NCBI GenBank assembly: GCA_963840565.1
Contig: CAWIZH010000006.1
Location: forward strand, 310,001 to 374,000
Origin: VRUE01 sp963840565
GTDB lineage: Bacteria > Actinomycetota > Thermoleophilia > Solirubrobacterales > 70-9
Length of the DNA: 64,000 nucleotides
Direction: 5' to 3'
Shown here: in pieces, positions 18,357-26,907 of the stretch
How positions within the stretch are numbered: the stretch's first letter is position 1
Layout: each line of letters begins with the position of its first letter
Notes under the pieces: model-generated
Database searches by the model: none
Told to the model about the DNA's origin: nothing
The model's input: the letters and a program-made list of their open reading frames with translations, nothing else
Translations under genes and position numbers: made by a program

Positions 18357-18929
18357 ATGGAGATGAATGCGGTGCAGATGGATCCGGAGGTTCGCGAGGG
18401 GCTGCGGCGCAGCTGGAAGGCGCTGATGACGGTGGGGGTCCTGGCGATCTTGATCGGCTGCGTGGCGATCGTCGTGCCCGCAGCCGCCGCGGTCGGGACG
18501 GCGATCTTCATCGGCTGGATCCTGGTCGTTGCCGGAGCGTTCCTGGTCGCCGGGGCGTTCATGGCGCACTCGATCGGCAGCGTGATCCTGCGCTTGATCT
18601 GGGCGCTGCTGACCGTGATCGTCGGGCTCTGGCTGATCGTCGAGCCGCACAACGGCACGCTCACCCTGACCCTCGTGCTCGGCATCTACTTCCTCTTCAT
18701 GGGCCTGACCCGGATCGCCGTCGCCTTCGCCGGCCGCGGCCAGCAGGGCGCGGGCCTGGTCGGCCTCAGCGGCGTCTGCGGCCTGCTGATCGGCATCCTC
18801 GTCCTCGCCAAGTTCCCCAGCAGTGCGGACTGGGCGATCGGCCTGCTGGTCGGGATCGACCTGATCTTTGCCGGCTGGACGCTGACGTCGGTCGCTCTCG
18901 TGGGCAGGGACTTCGCCCGCGGAACCTGA
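18357..18929 (+). CDS. HdeD/DUF308-family membrane protein
   Basis: A 190-residue protein with six predicted membrane helices arranged as two groups of three: ALMTVGVLAILIGCVAIVVP, AIFIGWILVVAGAFLVAGAF, ILRLIWALLTVIVGLWLIV, then TLVLGIYFLFMGLTRIAVAF, LSGVCGLLIGILVLAKFP and WAIGLLVGIDLIFAGW. HdeD of enteric bacteria is linked to acid resistance; the biochemical role in actinobacteria is unknown. Single gene with its own promoter; a long inverted repeat begins at its last codon. Confidence 0.82.
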   Translation: MEMNAVQMDPEVREGLRRSWKALMTVGVLAILIGCVAIVVPAAAAVGTAIFIGWILVVAGAFLVAGAFMAHSIGSVILRLIWALLTVIVGLWLIVEPHNGTLTLTLVLGIYFLFMGLTRIAVAFAGRGQQGAGLVGLSGVCGLLIGILVLAKFPSSADWAIGLLVGIDLIFAGWTLTSVALVGRDFARGT

Positions 18930-19043
18930 GCGCAAGGGGCCAGTGTGCCCCTCCCCCAGAGGCCGTTGCGCAGCAGGTCGTAGGCGACGATTTGGTTGGT
19001 GGTCGCCAAGCCTCTGTGGGAGGGGCACACTGGCCCCTTGCGC
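18930..19043. repeat. Long inverted repeat (34-bp arms) between HdeD-like gene and glmU
   Basis: Arms at 18930-18963 and 19010-19043 match at 33 of 34 positions as inverted repeats (one C/A difference). The 46-base spacer contains a smaller stem, GGCGAC at 18983-18988 pairing with GTCGCC at 19002-19007. The element fills the whole gap from the HdeD-like stop to 15 bases before the glmU start. No reading frame or T-tract. It may be a terminator-like structure, a RNA element of the glmU leader, or a REP/MITE-type repeat. Confidence 0.85.
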
Positions 19044-19057
19044 CACTACGATTCCCG

Positions 19058-20459
19058 GTGAGTTCGCCACTGGTGCTCGTCATGGCGGCGGGCGAGGGAA
19101 CGCGCATGCGTTCCTAGACGCCGAAGATGCTGCATCCCGTCTGCGGGACGGGCGATGGTCGCTTGGCCGATCGATGGCTGCGCGTGAGGCCTGGGGCGGG
19201 AGCGGAAGTCGTCGCGATCGTCTCGCCGAAGGAGAACAGCGTTCCCGGGCTGCCCGACAAGGTCCAGATCGTCACCCAGCCCGAGCCGGATGGCACCGGC
19301 GGCGCTGTGCGCGCTGCTCTGCCGCTGATCGAAGAAGCCGAGACCGTGCTGGTTCTCTCCGGTGACATGCCGCTGATCTACGGCCGAGAACGATCGCCGG
19401 TCTGCTCGAGGCTCACTCTGCCTCCGGCGCTGCGGCGACGATGCTGACGATCGAGCTCGACGAGCCCGGCTCCTACGGCCGGGTCGTCCGCAACGAGGCC
19501 GGAGAGGTCGAGCGCGTGGTCGAGGCCAAGGCCGCCGGCGACGCGACCGCCGAGCAACTGGCGATTCGCGAGATCAACGCCGGCACCTATGTCTTCCAGG
19601 CAGCGCCCCTGGCCGCGGCGCTTGCCGGGCTCTCCAACGACAACGCCCAGGGCGAGTACTACCTGCCCGATGTCGTCCCCGGCTCTGCGCGAGGCCGGCC
19701 ACACGGTCGGCGCCCACCTCTCCGATGACCTCGGCGTGACGATGGGGGTCAACAACCGCGCCGACCTGGCCGCGGTCGAGGCCAGGCCCGCCGCCGCATC
19801 CTCGACGCTCACATGCTCGCCGGCGTCACCGTCGTCGACCCCGGCTCGACCTGGGTCGACGTCGACGTCGAGATCGCCGCCGACGCGCGGATCGAGCCTG
19901 GAACCAGCCTGCGCGGCGCCACCAAGGTCGGCGCCGGCACTACGGTCGGCCCGCTGACCACGCTGATCGACAGCCAGCCTCGGCGAGGGCGTCACCGTGC
20001 CGCACTCCTACCTGGTCGAATGCGGCGTCGGCGACGGCGCCTTGGTCGGTCCCTTCGCCTACCTGCGCCCCGGTGCGCTGCTCGAGCCGGGCGCCAAGGC
20101 GGGCACCTTCGTCGAGATCAAGAACTCGCGGATCGGCGAGGGGGCGAAGGTCCCGCACCTCGCCTACATCGGCGACGCCGAGGTCGGCGCCGGCAGCAAT
20201 CTCGGCGCCGGCACGATCACCGCCAACTACGACGGTTTCCGCAAGAACCGGACTACGATCGGCGAGAAGGTGCGGATCGGCGTTGACACGATGCTGATCG
20301 CCCCTGTAGAAGTCGGCGACGGCGCCTACACTGGCGCCGGTGCAGTGATCAAGAGCGACGTGCCCGAGGGTGCGCTCGCGGTGAGTCGAGAACGAGCAAC
20401 GGAACATCGAGGGCTACGCCGCCCGCAAGGCGGCGAAGATGCAAGAGGAGACCCCGTGA
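19058..20459 (+). CDS. glmU: Bifunctional UDP-GlcNAc pyrophosphorylase / glucosamine-1-P acetyltransferase (about six frameshifts)
   Basis: Makes UDP-GlcNAc for peptidoglycan. N-terminal uridyltransferase motifs: LVLVMAAGEGTRMRS (residues 5-19), KMLHPVCG, QPEPDGTGGAVRAAL, LVLSGDMPLIY, REINAGTYVF, NAQGEYYLPDVV, LGVTMGVNNRADL. C-terminal left-handed beta-helix: VGPFAYLRPGALL, KAGTFVEIKNSRIGEGAKVP, GAGTITANYDGFRKNRTTIG. All expected blocks are present in order but spread over frames, with shifts near 19115, 19180, 19385, 19685, 19980 and 20385. This is the most heavily interrupted gene in the window; because every block is conserved, sequence error is more likely than decay. Start GTG at 19058; the TGA overlaps the prs GTG. 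Confidence 0.87.
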
Positions 20460-21493
20460 GCACGATCGAGGAGCGCCCAGAGACGGTGGCTGCAACCGCC
20501 ATCACCCACGACTACTCGAAGCGGATGATGGTCTTCGGCGGCCGCAGCTCGATGGAGCTCGCCGCCAAGGTCGCCGGCAAGCTCGACGTCGACCTCGGCC
20601 AGGTGACGCTGAAGACCTTCGCCAACGGCGAGGTCTACTGCCGCTACGAGGAGTCGATCCGCGGCGCCGACGTCTTCATCGTCCAGTCGACCTGCGCCAA
20701 CGAACACTCGGAAATGACCCCGAACGACTCGCTGATCGAGCTGCTGACGATGATCGACGCGGCCCAGGGCGCCTCCGCCCACCGGATCATCGCCGTGATG
20801 CCCTGGTACGGCTACGCCCGCCAGGACAAGAAGTCGGCCCCGCGCGAGCCGATCTCGGCCCGCATCGTCGCCAAGTGCCTGGAGGGCGTCGGCGTCGACC
20901 GCGTCCTCACCATGGACCTGCACGCCGGCCAGGTGCAGGGCTTCTTCCACGTCCCGGTCGACCACATGACGGCGATGCCGATGCTGACCCAGTGGTTCGC
21001 CGACCAGCACCGCGCCGAGGACCTGGTGATCGTCTCCCCCGACGCCGGCCGGGTCAAGACCGCGCGCAACTTCGCCCGCCGCATCGGCACCCACTGGGCG
21101 GTGATGGAGAAGGAGCGCCCGGCCCAGCAGGTGGCTGAGATCGGCTACGTCGTCGGCGACGTCAAGGGCAAGACCGCGGTCCTGGTCGACGACATGATCG
21201 ACACCGCCGGGACCCTCTGCGCCGCCGCCCAGACCGTGCTCGACGAGGGCGCCGCGCGGGTGATCTCCTGCGCCACCCACGGCGTCTTCTCCGGCCCCGC
21301 CTACGAACGCCTCGCCTACGAGAACTCCGGGATCGAGCAGATCGTCGTCAGCGACACGATCCCGCTGCGCCCCGGCGCCCCTGACAACATCACCGTGCTC
21401 TCGACCGCCGGCACCTTCGCCGACTCGATCCGCCGCATCTTCACCGACGACTCGGTCTCCGAGATCTTCGCCGGCGAGAACCAGCTCTTCTAG
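20456..21493 (+). CDS. prs: Ribose-phosphate pyrophosphokinase
   Basis: Makes PRPP from ribose 5-phosphate and ATP. The 345-residue protein is intact: FANGEVYCRYEESIRGADVF, the flexible loop YARQDKKSAPREPISA, MDLHAGQVQGFFHVPVDH (divalent-ion histidines), VVSPDAGR-like IVSPDAGRVKTARNFA, and the PRPP loop VLVDDMIDTAGTL. The GTG start at 20456 overlaps the glmU stop and has GAGGAG seven bases upstream. GlmU-prs order is typical of actinobacteria. The following GDPD start overlaps its stop by one base. Confidence 0.95.
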   Translation: MSTIEERPETVAATAITHDYSKRMMVFGGRSSMELAAKVAGKLDVDLGQVTLKTFANGEVYCRYEESIRGADVFIVQSTCANEHSEMTPNDSLIELLTMIDAAQGASAHRIIAVMPWYGYARQDKKSAPREPISARIVAKCLEGVGVDRVLTMDLHAGQVQGFFHVPVDHMTAMPMLTQWFADQHRAEDLVIVSPDAGRVKTARNFARRIGTHWAVMEKERPAQQVAEIGYVVGDVKGKTAVLVDDMIDTAGTLCAAAQTVLDEGAARVISCATHGVFSGPAYERLAYENSGIEQIVVSDTIPLRPGAPDNITVLSTAGTFADSIRRIFTDDSVSEIFAGENQLF

Positions 21494-22227
21494 TGCCGCC
21501 CGAGGGCCTGCGCCTGGTCGGCCACAAGGGCGCCGACCTGATCGCGCTCGGCAACACGGTCGAGAGCTTCCTCGCCGCGGCCGAGGCCGGCGTCGACACG
21601 ATCGAGCTCGACGTGCTCTGGCTGCGCGATTCTCACCTGCCGCTGGAGCAGCGGGCCGAGCTGGTCGTCGCGCATGACTGGCACGACGCCGAACGGCGCA
21701 CGCCGCTGACCCTGGGCCAGGCGCTCGACGCCTTCCTCGAGCCGCCCCTCGACCAGGTCGAGATCGACATCGACATCAAGCTGCCCGGCCGCGAGGAGGA
21801 GATCGTCGCCGCGCTGCGCGAGCGCGAGCTGGTCGAGCGGGCGATGGTCTCGACCATGGAGCTCTACTCGCTCGGTCGCATCCTCGAGCTAGAACCGAAT
21901 CTGCGCCGCGGCTGGACCTATCCCAAGGTGACCAAGGACTGGACCTCGAAGCGCTGGGCCAAGGGGCCGATGCTGGCGGCGCTGGTGGCGATGCGCCATC
22001 GCCTCCCCGGCCTCGCCGCCGAGAAGCTGCCCAAGTTCGGAGTCGAGTCGATGTGGGTCTACCACCCGCTGGTCAGCCCCCGCCTCGCCCGCATCACCAA
22101 GCTCGCCGGCGTAGAGCTGATCGCCTGGACCGTCGACGACCTCGCCCGCATGGAAAAGCTCGTAGCCGTAGGCGTAAACGGCCTAGTCTCCAACGACCCC
22201 CGCCTCTTCGCCCAGCTGGGCAAATAG
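21493..22227 (+). CDS. Glycerophosphodiester phosphodiesterase family protein
   Basis: A 244-residue cytoplasmic TIM-barrel protein that would hydrolyse glycerophosphodiesters. Seen: VGHKGADLIALGNTVESF in place of the usual GHRG...PENT (Arg to Lys, Glu to Gly), IELDVLW with metal ligands, VVAHDW with the general-acid histidine, VEIDIDIK, and C-terminal AWTVDDLARMEKLVAVGVNG. The altered GHR and PEN motifs may change the substrate. Third gene of the glmU-prs operon; downstream lies a hairpin shared with a convergent gene. Confidence 0.85.
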   Translation: MPPEGLRLVGHKGADLIALGNTVESFLAAAEAGVDTIELDVLWLRDSHLPLEQRAELVVAHDWHDAERRTPLTLGQALDAFLEPPLDQVEIDIDIKLPGREEEIVAALRERELVERAMVSTMELYSLGRILELEPNLRRGWTYPKVTKDWTSKRWAKGPMLAALVAMRHRLPGLAAEKLPKFGVESMWVYHPLVSPRLARITKLAGVELIAWTVDDLARMEKLVAVGVNGLVSNDPRLFAQLGK

Positions 22228-22257
22228 CCCCACCACCGCAGGCGCCACAAGCCCGCG

Positions 22258-22304
22258 TTCCGGTGCGCCTTTTCCCCGATATAGGGGGATAAGGCGCACC
22301 GGAA
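22258..22304. repeat. Hairpin repeat, copy 1 (3' side of the DUF559 gene)
   Basis: Inverted repeat built on TTCCGGTGCGCC and GGCGCACCGGAA, with inner CCCC/GGGG pairs around the loop GATATA. It lies between the GDPD stop and the stop of the DUF559 gene (minus strand), ending five bases from the latter, so it can act as a bidirectional terminator. A nearly identical copy flanks the other end of the DUF559 gene in the same orientation. Confidence 0.85.
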
Positions 22305-22309
22305 GAGCG

Positions 22310-23242
22310 TCATGCGACGTTGAGCATGCGGGCGATGCGGTGGACCACTGCGGCTGGTTCGTCTTGGACCTGTCGCCAGGTGATTCGGGCCGTGCGGTAG
22401 CCGGCCGCAGTGAGGATCTGATCGCGCTTGCGATCACGCTGGAAGGCCGCGGGGGTGCCGTGCGTCTCTTCGCCGTCTGTCTCGATCGCAAGTCGTTGCT
22501 CCTCCCAGAGCATGTCGACCTCGAAACGGTGTCCTTCGACGCGAAGCTTCACATTGGTGCGGGGAGCGGGCATCCCTTCCTCGATCAGACGAGGCAGGAG
22601 GCGCGCCTCGAGGCGGCTCCTTATGAGCGGTCGCTGGGCTCGTGTCCCTCGCCATGGGGCAAGGATCGTCCGCAGTCGAGGTGCGCCCCGTCGCCGTCCC
22701 CGGGAGAGATTCCGATCAATCTCATCGACGTCGAGCAGTCGCAGGATCGCTGCCTGCTCTACCAAGCGGCGGAGCTGCCCCCAGCCTGATTGCCCCGCCA
22801 TGTCCACGATGGTGCGGGAAACCGTGGTGCACGTAACTCCGTCGCGGACGGTGAGCTCGTCGGTAAGCGGCAGGCGTACTCGATGCCAGCGAATGTCCGG
22901 GATCTTGCGCCCCGACCAGTCCGGAGGAATCACGTGGACGACGGCAAGTCGCTTGTCCGACAGGCCGAGCAACTCCGCAGCGCTCCCGTGTGAGAGGACG
23001 GTGCTGCCCTCACAGGCGAGCACGGCGGCGAACATCCAGCCTGCCCGGCTTACTGCCCGATGGCCAACCGCAAACGTTCCGTGGAAGAGGGGCTGCAGAT
23101 ATCCCGACGCGATCCGGTCATCGATGGCCCGGTCACGAAGCCCAAGTTCCCTCAGCTGCTTCCGCGCGACAACCCCGTGCTGCTGTCCCGCCAGCGTCGC
23201 AATCGCATGCCCCGAGTTTCCGGTGCGCTTTTCCCCCGACAT
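22310..23242 (-). CDS. DUF559 (Vsr/restriction-endonuclease-like) protein with AbiEi-type N-terminus
   Basis: A 310-residue protein. Residues about 12-60 resemble the winged-helix N-terminus of AbiEi-type antitoxin/regulator proteins (GVVARKQLRELGLRDRAIDD and LFHGTFAVG). The C-terminal 110 residues are the DUF559 nuclease-like fold: TNVKLRVEGHRFEVDMLWEE, QRLAIETDGEETHG, FQRDRKRDQIL and ITWRQVQDEP, with the D, E and Q-x-x-K/R residues of a PD-(D/E)XK-type site (EVDMLW, IETDG, FQRDRKRD). Such proteins are common, often multicopy, in actinobacteria and their role is unknown. The start codon lies in the loop of hairpin copy 2, an odd position; a later start is possible. Two hairpin copies bracket the gene. 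Confidence 0.78.
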   Translation of the reverse strand: MSGEKRTGNSGHAIATLAGQQHGVVARKQLRELGLRDRAIDDRIASGYLQPLFHGTFAVGHRAVSRAGWMFAAVLACEGSTVLSHGSAAELLGLSDKRLAVVHVIPPDWSGRKIPDIRWHRVRLPLTDELTVRDGVTCTTVSRTIVDMAGQSGWGQLRRLVEQAAILRLLDVDEIDRNLSRGRRRGAPRLRTILAPWRGTRAQRPLIRSRLEARLLPRLIEEGMPAPRTNVKLRVEGHRFEVDMLWEEQRLAIETDGEETHGTPAAFQRDRKRDQILTAAGYRTARITWRQVQDEPAAVVHRIARMLNVA

Positions 23243-23263
23243 AGGGGGATAAGGCGCACCGGA
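23218..23263. repeat. Hairpin repeat, copy 2 (5' side of the DUF559 gene)
   Basis: Same inverted repeat as copy 1 apart from small changes around the loop (GACATA instead of GATATA, one C moved between the runs). It overlaps the first codons of the DUF559 gene and lies 24 bases beyond the stop of the next minus-strand gene, for which it could be the terminator. Confidence 0.85.
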
Positions 23264-23287
23264 GCCGGGTTCTCCCCCCGGTAGGGC

Positions 23288-24145
23288 CTAAATGGTGCCG
23301 GGGGTGGCTGTGGGTGGGGCGTTGCGGCCGCCTTTGGTGCGCACGGCTGAGTTGAGCTCGTCGGCGGTGAAGCCGCCGAGCGCCTCGCCGTCGAGGGCGT
23401 AGCGGTAGAGGGCGACGCCGAAGATGTTGCTGAGCGCGCTGGAGACGAGCACCGAGATCGCCAAGCCGATCACGCCGAGCACCAGCAGTAGGGCGCCGGC
23501 GAAGCTGGCCGAAGCCCAGATCAGGAAGCCGGCGAAGATCAGCAGCGCCGAGGGCAGCATGCCGAAGAGGAATACTGCGCCGCCGATCGCGATGTTGCCG
23601 GTCACCTGCGCGCCCCAGCGCGACTTGAAGAGGCTGGAAGAGCGCTTCAGCGTCTCCAGCGGGCCGGTTCCCTCGAGCGCGATCACCGGCACGGCGAGGA
23701 AGGTGATCAGCGACCAGCCGATGGCGAGCAGGCGGCCGACGATCTCGCCGATGAAGCCCTGGTTCTCCAGTGCGCTGAGGGCAAGGCCGATCGTGGTCGA
23801 GACCGCGGCCCAGCCCGCGATCTGGGAGAAGCGCGTGCGCGCCACCGCCAGCCCGTCGCCGACGCCCGCCTGCTGTCCGTGGAAGATCATGTCGGCCGCG
23901 GCGGCGAGGCCGACGCTGAAGTAGGTGCCGATCACGGCGAGCAGGTAGAAGCCGATCACCGCCATGGCGCCGCCGAACACGGTCTGGTCGTCCGCGATCA
24001 GGTAGACGCCGGGGCCGACGACGACGATTGCGCAGACGATCGTCGCGGCGCCGCCGTAGAGCGGGAAGCGCAACAGCTCGGGGTTTTCGCGCAATAGCCC
24101 CCAGCTCTTCTTGGTCAATTGCCAACCGCGTTTGATCCGGCTCAT
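23288..24145 (-). CDS. Membrane protein, DUF6159-like
   Basis: A 285-residue integral membrane protein. It opens MSRIKRGWQLTKKSWGLLRE with basic residues, followed by about six hydrophobic segments, including GGAATIVCAIVVVGPGVYLI, FGGAMAVIGFYLLAVIGTYF, IGWSLITFLAVPVIALEGTG and ALLLVLGVIGLAISVLVSSA. The P-V-I-A-L-E-G segment followed by LKRSSSLFKSRWG is characteristic of the DUF6159 family. No function is known. The ATG overlaps the stop of the AarF-type kinase gene (ATGA), with GGAGAG as ribosome-binding site, so the two are coupled. Confidence 0.75.
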   Translation of the reverse strand: MSRIKRGWQLTKKSWGLLRENPELLRFPLYGGAATIVCAIVVVGPGVYLIADDQTVFGGAMAVIGFYLLAVIGTYFSVGLAAAADMIFHGQQAGVGDGLAVARTRFSQIAGWAAVSTTIGLALSALENQGFIGEIVGRLLAIGWSLITFLAVPVIALEGTGPLETLKRSSSLFKSRWGAQVTGNIAIGGAVFLFGMLPSALLIFAGFLIWASASFAGALLLVLGVIGLAISVLVSSALSNIFGVALYRYALDGEALGGFTADELNSAVRTKGGRNAPPTATPGTI

Positions 24146-25575
24146 CGCTGCTCTCCTTCCAGTGACTTCTCGACGATCGGGGTCTGCAGCATGCCCCTTC
24201 CCTCGAAGTACTCCCACTCCTCCTCGCCCAACTCGGTCGAGGGTGGGTCGGCGTAGATCCACTCGCGCATGATCCGGTGCCAGTTGCGCTTTGCCCGCAG
24301 CTGGCCGAGCACGGCGACGACGCCGATTTCCATCCGCCGGCCCATCAGCTCGTCGGCCGGCATCGACTCGCGCCGCATCAGGTCGTAGTACTCCGAGCGG
24401 GGATCGTTGGTCGACTCGATGATCTTCATCACTCGTTTGGCGCTGATCTCGATCTCGCGGTCTTCGACGAACCAACCGCTGACCGCGAGCATGTGCTCCA
24501 TCAGCCGTTCGGCGTCGAGCTTCGAGGGGTTCTTGATGAAGCCGATCTCGTGCAGGGCGTCGCGGAAGCCCTCGGGGTCGTTGTGGAAGGCGGCATCGAT
24601 GGTGCGCTGCTCGAGCACGATCTGGTCGTGGCTGAGCTTCTTGGTCATGCCGAAGTCGAGGAAGGCGACGCGGCCGTCGGCCATCAGGATGTAGTTGCCC
24701 GGATGGGGATCGGCGTTGAAGTGGCGCAGGTGGTAGATCGAGCCGAAGCTGCCGCGGAAGACGATCTCGCCGAAGCGGCTGCGCTGCTCGTGCGGCAGCG
24801 CCTTGACCTGCTCGAAGTCGAGCCCTTCAACCAGCTCGGTGACCAGCACGCGGCGGCGCGAGAGCCGCGTGATCACGTCGGGCACGTAGATGAAGGGGTG
24901 GTCGCGGTAGGCGCGCGAGAAGCTGCGCTGGTTCTGCGCCTCGTACTCGTAGTCGAGCTCCTCCATCACCCGCTCGCGCAGCTCCGCCGCGATCGCCTTG
25001 GCGTCGAGGCCGGGGGCGAGGGCGCGGGCGAGGCGGACGATCGTGCCGGCGTTGCGCAGGTCGGCGTCGAGCGCCTCGGCGATCCCCGGATACTGGATCT
25101 TGACCGCGACCTTGCGGCCGTCGAGCAGCTCGGCCCGGTGCACCTGGCCGATCGAGGCGGCGGCGAACGCCTCCTGCTCGAACTCGGCGAAGAGCTCCGA
25201 GAGCGGCTCGCCCTCGTACTCCTCCTCTAGCACTTTCTCGACTTTCTCCCAGGGCATCGCGGGAGCGTCGGTGCGCAGCTTCGCCAGCTGCTCCTGGTAG
25301 ATCTCGCGGTACTCGTCGGGGATGAACTCGGTGTCGATGAAGGAGGCGAACTGCCCCAGCTTCATCGCCGCGCCCTTCATCTGGCCCAGGGCGCCGACCA
25401 TCTTCATCGCCGTCTCGAGGTGGCGCTGCTCGAGACGCTCCTTGCTCTCCTCCTCGGAGCGGGCGACGTTTGTCGCCTTCGTGCCCGCGTAACGGGCGCC
25501 CTGCATGCCGACGATCGAGCCGAGCTTTGCCGAGCGCCTCATGCGGCCCTTGGGGATCTTCGAGCCGTCGGCCAT
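24142..25575 (-). CDS. AarF/UbiB (ABC1) family atypical kinase
   Basis: A 477-residue protein of the UbiB/Coq8 protein-kinase-like family, which are ATPases supporting quinone or lipid metabolism. Diagnostic parts: the KxGQ motif in MKLGQFASFIDTEFIPDEY (about residues 75-93), the alanine-rich loop AAASIGQVHRAELLDG, VAVKIQYPGI with the ATP lysine, FNADPHPGNYIL and VAFLDFGMTK (the D-F-G). The ATG at 25575 was chosen over 25656 because the first 27 residues of the longer form are not conserved-looking and would overlap the divergent rplY promoter. Cotranscribed with the DUF6159-like membrane gene. Confidence 0.9.
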   Translation of the reverse strand: MADGSKIPKGRMRRSAKLGSIVGMQGARYAGTKATNVARSEEESKERLEQRHLETAMKMVGALGQMKGAAMKLGQFASFIDTEFIPDEYREIYQEQLAKLRTDAPAMPWEKVEKVLEEEYEGEPLSELFAEFEQEAFAAASIGQVHRAELLDGRKVAVKIQYPGIAEALDADLRNAGTIVRLARALAPGLDAKAIAAELRERVMEELDYEYEAQNQRSFSRAYRDHPFIYVPDVITRLSRRRVLVTELVEGLDFEQVKALPHEQRSRFGEIVFRGSFGSIYHLRHFNADPHPGNYILMADGRVAFLDFGMTKKLSHDQIVLEQRTIDAAFHNDPEGFRDALHEIGFIKNPSKLDAERLMEHMLAVSGWFVEDREIEISAKRVMKIIESTNDPRSEYYDLMRRESMPADELMGRRMEIGVVAVLGQLRAKRNWHRIMREWIYADPPSTELGEEEWEYFEGRGMLQTPIVEKSLEGEQR

Positions 25576-25605
25576 GGCCGAAGGGTGCCACACGCGCGCT
25601 TTCTC

Positions 25606-25611
25606 TATCCT
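25606..25611 (+). promoter_or_regulatory. -10 box of rplY-pth
   Basis: TATCCT, eleven bases before the ATG of rplY at 25623. Confidence 0.4.
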
Positions 25612-25622
25612 CTCCCGTCCGA

Positions 25623-26303
25623 ATGGCCCGTGGACGCGAAACCCTGAAGGCAGCACCCCGCACCGAGTTCGGCTCGCGGACCTCCCGTCGCCTGCGGCGC
25701 GAGGGCCTCGTACCGGGCGTCGTCTACAGCGGTGGCTCGGAGGCGCACGCCTTCCAGGTGGCCGAACGCGACGTCCGCAACGTGCTCGGCGAAGGCGCCG
25801 CCCTCTTCGACCTCGAGATCGACGGGACCAAGACGGTGCCGGTCGTGGTCAAGGAGCAGCAGCTCCATCCCGTGCGCGGCAGCCTCCAGCACATCGACCT
25901 GCAGGAGGTGCGGCTCGACGAGGCGATCCAGGCCGAGGTTACGGTCGAGCTCGAAGGCACCGAGGTATCGCCCGGCGTCAAGGGCGGCGGCGTGCTCGAG
26001 CACGTCACCCGCGAAGTCACGGTCGAAGCGCTTCCCACCGAGATTCCCGACCGCCTCGTCGCCGACGTCTCGGCGATGGAGATCAACGACACCCTGCAGC
26101 TCTCGGCGCTCCCCGTGCCCGAGGGCGTGACGCTCGTCGCCGACGATCTCGACGAGGTCACGATCGCCACCCTTTCGCCGCCCCGGGTCGAGGAAGTCGT
26201 CGAGCCCGAGGTCGAGGAGGAGACCGAGCTGGTCGGCGAGGACGGCGAGGCAGCCGCCGACGACGGTGGCGACGGCGATTCGGGCGACTCCGGCGGGGAG
26301 TAG
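25623..26303 (+). CDS. rplY: 50S ribosomal protein L25/general stress protein Ctc
   Basis: 5S-rRNA-binding ribosomal protein of the long CTC type, 226 residues. The N-terminal L25 domain (residues 1-95) shows SRTSRRLRREGLVPGVVYSG and PVVVKEQQLHPVRGSLQHID; the C-terminal TL5-like domain includes VTVELEGTEVSPGVKGGGVLE and LPTEIPD. The last 45 residues are an acidic tail (E/D/G-rich), common in actinobacterial L25. Next to pth, its usual neighbour; the two share a frame and are separated only by the rplY stop codon and one codon. Confidence 0.92.
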   Translation: MARGRETLKAAPRTEFGSRTSRRLRREGLVPGVVYSGGSEAHAFQVAERDVRNVLGEGAALFDLEIDGTKTVPVVVKEQQLHPVRGSLQHIDLQEVRLDEAIQAEVTVELEGTEVSPGVKGGGVLEHVTREVTVEALPTEIPDRLVADVSAMEINDTLQLSALPVPEGVTLVADDLDEVTIATLSPPRVEEVVEPEVEEETELVGEDGEAAADDGGDGDSGDSGGE

Positions 26304-26306
26304 CCG

Positions 26307-26907
26307 CTGTCCCTCTTTCGCCGCCGAGCCGACCGCGGCGAGGGCGAGCAGCAGGGGGATCGGATCCTCATCGTCGGCCTTGGCAATCCCGGCGAGAGCT
26401 ACGCCGCGACCCGCCACAACGTCGGCTTCGAGGTTGCCGCCGAGCTCTCGCGGCGCTGGGGCCTGCCGCGGGCGAAGCAGAAGTTCGGCGGCCTGATCAG
26501 CGAAGGTCGCGCCGGCCCCGGCGGGCCGCGGGTGGCGATCCTGCTGCCGCAGACCCAGATGAACGCCTCCGGCGACTCGGCCGGCCCGGCGCGCGGCTCG
26601 CTCAAGGTGCCGCTGGACCGCGTCGTCGTCCTCCACGACGAGATCGACCTGCCCTTCGGCGAGATCCAGGTCCGCCTCGGCGGCGGCCTGGCCGGCCACA
26701 ACGGCCTCAAGAGCCTCAAGCGCGGCTTCGGCGAGAGCGAGTTCTGGCGGGTGCGGGTCGGCGTCGGCCGTCCTGACTCGACCGATCCCGAGGTCGTCGC
26801 CTCCTACGTGCTCGGGCGCTTCCGCGAGCCGCGCGAGGAGGTCGCGGCGCTGGTCGAGCGCGCCGCCGACCGAGGCCGAGCGGTTGGTCGAGAAGCTGGA
26901 TGAATAG
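26307..26907 (+). CDS. pth: Peptidyl-tRNA hydrolase (C-terminal frameshift)
   Basis: Recycles peptidyl-tRNA released from stalled ribosomes. The N-terminus reads LSLFRRRADRGEGEQQGDRI, then LIVGLGNPGESYAATRHNVG (catalytic histidine), LPQTQMNASGD (in place of LxKPxTYMN), VVLHDEIDLPFGEIQVRLGG with the catalytic aspartate, and GGLAGHNGLKSL. CTG at 26307, with GGGGAG eight bases upstream, is the only plausible start; the GTG at 26532 would delete the active site. Near 26870 the frame shifts: the true ending is probably ERLVEKLDE and TAG at 26907, overlapping the next ATG. Confidence 0.9.

Noticed and set aside
18930..19043. Long inverted repeat as terminal repeats of an insertion sequence
   Set aside because: The arms are only 46 bases apart with no transposase and no flanking target duplication, so at most a miniature element.
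19058..20459. glmU as a pseudogene
   Set aside because: Despite six frame changes, all uridyltransferase and acetyltransferase blocks are conserved and prs is coupled downstream; it is essential for peptidoglycan precursors unless another copy exists.
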